Of a stretch of 64,000 nucleotides of DNA, positions 61,645-64,000 are shown piece after piece (within the stretch, counting starts at the first letter, position 1; every line of letters begins with the position of its first letter). The stretch comes from Parabacteroides sp. AM08-6 (lineage in GTDB: Bacteria; Bacteroidota; Bacteroidia; Bacteroidales; Tannerellaceae), in NCBI RefSeq assembly GCF_003473295.1, contig NZ_QRMP01000018.1:9490-73489 (forward strand), written 5' to 3'. The position numbers and the translations under genes are program-made. Under the pieces are notes generated by a model. The model searched no databases, was not told the origin of the DNA, and saw only the letters and a program-made list of their open reading frames with translations.

Positions 61645-62466
61645 TCAATTCCCTATCCGGAAACTACCGATTTTACCTCCCGGATAGAACAATATTTGTC
61701 GTTCCATTTTTCCGCGGACAGGATTGAATTCGTAGTTGACGCCCAAGCCGAGCCGGAAACCGTCGTTGATTTTAAATTCGAAAGCGCCTCCTACGTTCGT
61801 ATGATTGTAGAAAGGATTCATCAACATGTGCGGGTTCTTTTCCTCTTTATCTCCATAAAATGCGTATTGTCCCCATCCTCTGACAGTCATCCAGTCGGTT
61901 ACATCGTAAGCTGCCATTGCATTGAAGCCTCCCATGAGTTGTGGAGAAGGATTGAACGGCGTAAAAAAACGTCCGGCAAAAGCACCGCCGCTGAGTGTCC
62001 ATCTTTCGTCATGCCAGGCAAGCTCCGGATTAATCCGGGTGATACCGCCTACGCCCGGCCATGTATATTGCTGTCCGGTGACAACAAAAGTCAGGTTTCT
62101 ATTGATTGGAACCAGTGAAACTTCATGGAAATCGAGCGCCATCGGCGAAACCCTGCGGAGCATAGGGGTATATGTATTGAAAAAAGGCTGATAGGCGGAA
62201 GAAAGGATTTGCATATCCATGGGACGTTCGTCCGTATATTCGCGCATGTCCGGTATAAATTCGCGTAACTGTGCATCCAGAATTTGGCGTTCGGATGTCA
62301 GATACATTGTGTTGTATTGGAGTTTCGGCAGGTTCAGGTTGAATTCCGCACGCTTGGGGAGTGCTATCATTTTACCCTCTTTATTCATTGTCCATGTAAA
62401 TTCCGACTGGGCATGCAGGCAAAATGCACATAATATTAAGATAAGAATACTAATACCCCGCTTCAT
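61645..62466 (-). CDS. Predicted outer-membrane beta-barrel protein, unknown function
   Basis: 273 residues. Signal peptide about 1-19 (LILCAFCLHAQS). After a hydrophilic N-terminal part, residues 130-273 alternate polar and hydrophobic residues with many aromatics (AWHDERWTLSGGAFAGRFFTPF, VRGWGQYAFYG, FRLGLGVNYEF), as in a small barrel. No named family is recognised. It converges on the DUF4249 gene and does not belong to that operon. Confidence 0.68.
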   Translation of the reverse strand: MKRGISILILILCAFCLHAQSEFTWTMNKEGKMIALPKRAEFNLNLPKLQYNTMYLTSERQILDAQLREFIPDMREYTDERPMDMQILSSAYQPFFNTYTPMLRRVSPMALDFHEVSLVPINRNLTFVVTGQQYTWPGVGGITRINPELAWHDERWTLSGGAFAGRFFTPFNPSPQLMGGFNAMAAYDVTDWMTVRGWGQYAFYGDKEEKNPHMLMNPFYNHTNVGGAFEFKINDGFRLGLGVNYEFNPVRGKMERQILFYPGGKIGSFRIGN

Positions 62467-62608
62467 ACAACAACTTTTTATTTAAGTTGCTAAAATAAGC
62501 AATATAATCCGAATAATGAATGTCGTGGAGTCCTTTTTTACAAGCTGCCGTACTATTTTAATTTGTTCCCATTCTATTTGAAATTTTGACGACAGCAAAT
62601 TTGATGTT

Positions 62609-62696
62609 GATAATTGTCGGCCAGTTGGTTGATAACCGTCGGCCACGTGGCTGATAACTGTCAGCCAACTGGTCGATAATTATCAGCCAATAAATA
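62609..62696. repeat. Four-unit array of 22-bp-period palindromes
   Basis: Units beginning GATAA start at 62609, 62631, 62653 and 62675, exactly 22 bp apart. The shared core is GATAAYYRTCRGCCA. The best unit forms TGGCTGA, 6-nt spacer, TCAGCCA (62648-62667), an interrupted palindrome. The array lies 13 bp before the IS end. The gap 62467-62708 contains this and the upstream region of the gene at 62466. Confidence 0.85.
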
Positions 62697-62708
62697 GATC
62701 GGCATAGA

Positions 62709-64000
62709 CAGGGCAAACGCATTAAAAAGAAATCAAAAAGAAAGTAATAGTTTATCAAAACAAACATAGTGATAAAAGTTGATTCCTCCAATAAGAATCG
62801 TATATTTGTTTAAAAATCAAGACATAGAAATGACATTATTAACTTTATCTCAAAGCATTCCCGACTTTCGAATTGACAGACGCCAAGTGCATACATCGGA
62901 GGTCATAGTCTATATCACCCTAGCTGCGGTGATTTGTGATGCCCAAACTTGGGAAGATGTAGCACTCTTCGGCAGGTGCAAATTTGACTATTTCAAGACC
63001 GTGTTCCCTTATTTGGAAAAGATACCTTCCCATGATACCTTCAATCGCTTTTTCTCATTATTAAAACCCGAAGTATTCGAAAGAAAATTCCGTCAATGGG
63101 TCCGCTCGGTAATAGAAAATTATGAAGGCGTAATAGCCATTGACGGAAAGACCATCAAGAACGGCACTTATGATGAAATCGACAAATCATATCGTGGCAG
63201 CTTAAGCAAACGTAGCTCTCTACGTAGCAAGCTCCATATCGTAAGTGCCTGTTTTGCAGAGTATGGGATAAGCCTTGGACAATTAAAAGTGGATGAGAAG
63301 ACGAATGAAATAACAGCCATCCCCCAACTGTTGAAAGAGTTGGATATTGCAGGCTGCACTATAACCATCGATGCGATGGGTTGCCAAAAAGCCATCGCCA
63401 AAACAATCATAGAAGAAGGCGCCGATTATGTATTGGCCGTCAAAGAAAACCACAAACATTTGTATAAGGATATGAATTTGTTCTTTAAAAAATGGTGTAG
63501 CGAAAAACCACACAAAATATCCCAATTTGAGACTTATGAGAAAGGCCACGGACGGATAGAAGAACGTATTTATAGAGTATGTAATAATCTATTCTGGTTG
63601 AATGGTTGGAAAGACTGGGAAGGATTAAAAACGTTTGTTTCGGTCGAGTCCATCCGAACAATCCCCGGAGCAAAGGGACCGCTAAGGAGCCATGAGACAA
63701 GGTATTACATCTCCTCCTTAGAATTAGATGCACAAAAGATAGGCAAAGCCATACGCTCCCATTGGGCTGTCGAAAATAATCTGCATTGGCAGTTGGATGT
63801 TACTTTTAACGAAGATGATGACCGCAAAAAAAATAATGCTGCACAAAATTTTTCTGTGGTCTCCAAAGTCGCTTTGGCTATGTTGAAAAAGGACAACACA
63901 AAAAAGAACAGTATTCGGTCGAAAAGAAAGGGGGCTGGATGGGATAATGAATATCTACACCAACTCCTTTCTCTTGATATTTTTTAATGCGTTTGCCCTG
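62709..64000 (+). mobile_element. ISAs1-family insertion sequence, complete
   Basis: A 1292-bp element. Perfect 20-bp terminal inverted repeats lie at 62709-62728 (CAGGGCAAACGCATT...) and 63981-64000. The right end coincides with the last base of the window, so the flanking target duplication cannot be checked. The transposase reads left to right and is intact. Confidence 0.92.
62830..63987 (+). CDS. ISAs1-family transposase
   Basis: 385 residues from ATG 62830 (MTLLTLSQSIPDFRID). The N-terminal DDE_Tnp_1-associated domain (EVIVYITLAAVICDAQTWEDVALFG) is followed by the catalytic core: IAIDGKTIKNG (first Asp), TITIDAMGCQKAIAKTI (second Asp), and the ENNLHWQLDVTFNED Y-(2)-R-like region with the Glu near residue 330. 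All expected acidic residues are present, so the protein may be active. The frame extends to 62779, but the 62830 start matches the family N-terminus. Confidence 0.94.
   Translation: MTLLTLSQSIPDFRIDRRQVHTSEVIVYITLAAVICDAQTWEDVALFGRCKFDYFKTVFPYLEKIPSHDTFNRFFSLLKPEVFERKFRQWVRSVIENYEGVIAIDGKTIKNGTYDEIDKSYRGSLSKRSSLRSKLHIVSACFAEYGISLGQLKVDEKTNEITAIPQLLKELDIAGCTITIDAMGCQKAIAKTIIEEGADYVLAVKENHKHLYKDMNLFFKKWCSEKPHKISQFETYEKGHGRIEERIYRVCNNLFWLNGWKDWEGLKTFVSVESIRTIPGAKGPLRSHETRYYISSLELDAQKIGKAIRSHWAVENNLHWQLDVTFNEDDDRKKNNAAQNFSVVSKVALAMLKKDNTKKNSIRSKRKGAGWDNEYLHQLLSLDIF

Overview
The window reads as a piece of a Bacteroides chromosome (order Bacteroidales). Support comes from SusC/SusD outer-membrane pairs, a hybrid two-component regulator (HTCS), an ECF sigma/FecR pair, DUF4959/DUF5000, DUF4998 and DUF4249 lipoproteins, weak Shine-Dalgarno sites, and repeated matches to the Bacteroides promoter (TTTG, about 19-21 bp, TAnnTTTG). 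No rRNA or tRNA gene was seen.

Layout. 1-7.2 kb: the end of an outer-membrane barrel gene, an ATP-grasp-like protein, a DUF349 coiled-coil protein and a three-gene Na+-pumping decarboxylase operon, all but the first on the minus strand. 7.8-13 kb: a TPR protein, rpmH (50 codons), then a PASTA protein, RluD-type pseudouridine synthase, D-Ala-D-Ala ligase and acyltransferase operon. 13-21 kb: an HTCS divergent from an MFS nucleoside-type transporter, then ornithine aminotransferase and arginase. 21-32 kb: tamB/tamL envelope-assembly operon, an inositol-monophosphatase-like enzyme, queH, and an O-antigen-ligase/TPR membrane protein. 32-42 kb: a four-gene RND efflux operon with two different pump subunits, divergent from a membrane-tethered winged-helix protein. 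42-46 kb: a patchy region with a degraded ORF, a beta-propeller lipoprotein, a Fic protein and a fragment of a type I restriction specificity subunit. 46-48.3 kb: a voltage-gated-type K+ channel with a zinc ribbon, a small membrane protein and trpS. 48.3-56.2 kb: SusC, SusD and two surface lipoproteins. 56.3-61.6 kb: ECF sigma, FecR anti-sigma, STN-type TonB receptor and DUF4249 lipoprotein. 61.6-64 kb: an outer-membrane protein and a complete ISAs1-family insertion sequence ending at the window edge.

The strongest unexpected signal is upstream of the SusC gene. A perfect 21-bp inverted repeat (48567-48587 and 48788-48808) encloses 200 bp carrying a promoter-like -7 element on each strand, the hallmark of an invertible, phase-variable promoter. 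Two other signals stand out: two arrays of interrupted palindromes with an exact 22-bp period (near 20935 and 62609), and a palindromic operator overlapping the predicted promoter of the efflux operon. No recombinase for the invertible segment lies in the window.

The two TonB systems near the right end look separately controlled, one by DNA inversion and the other by trans-envelope sigma/anti-sigma signalling, with a strong terminator between them.
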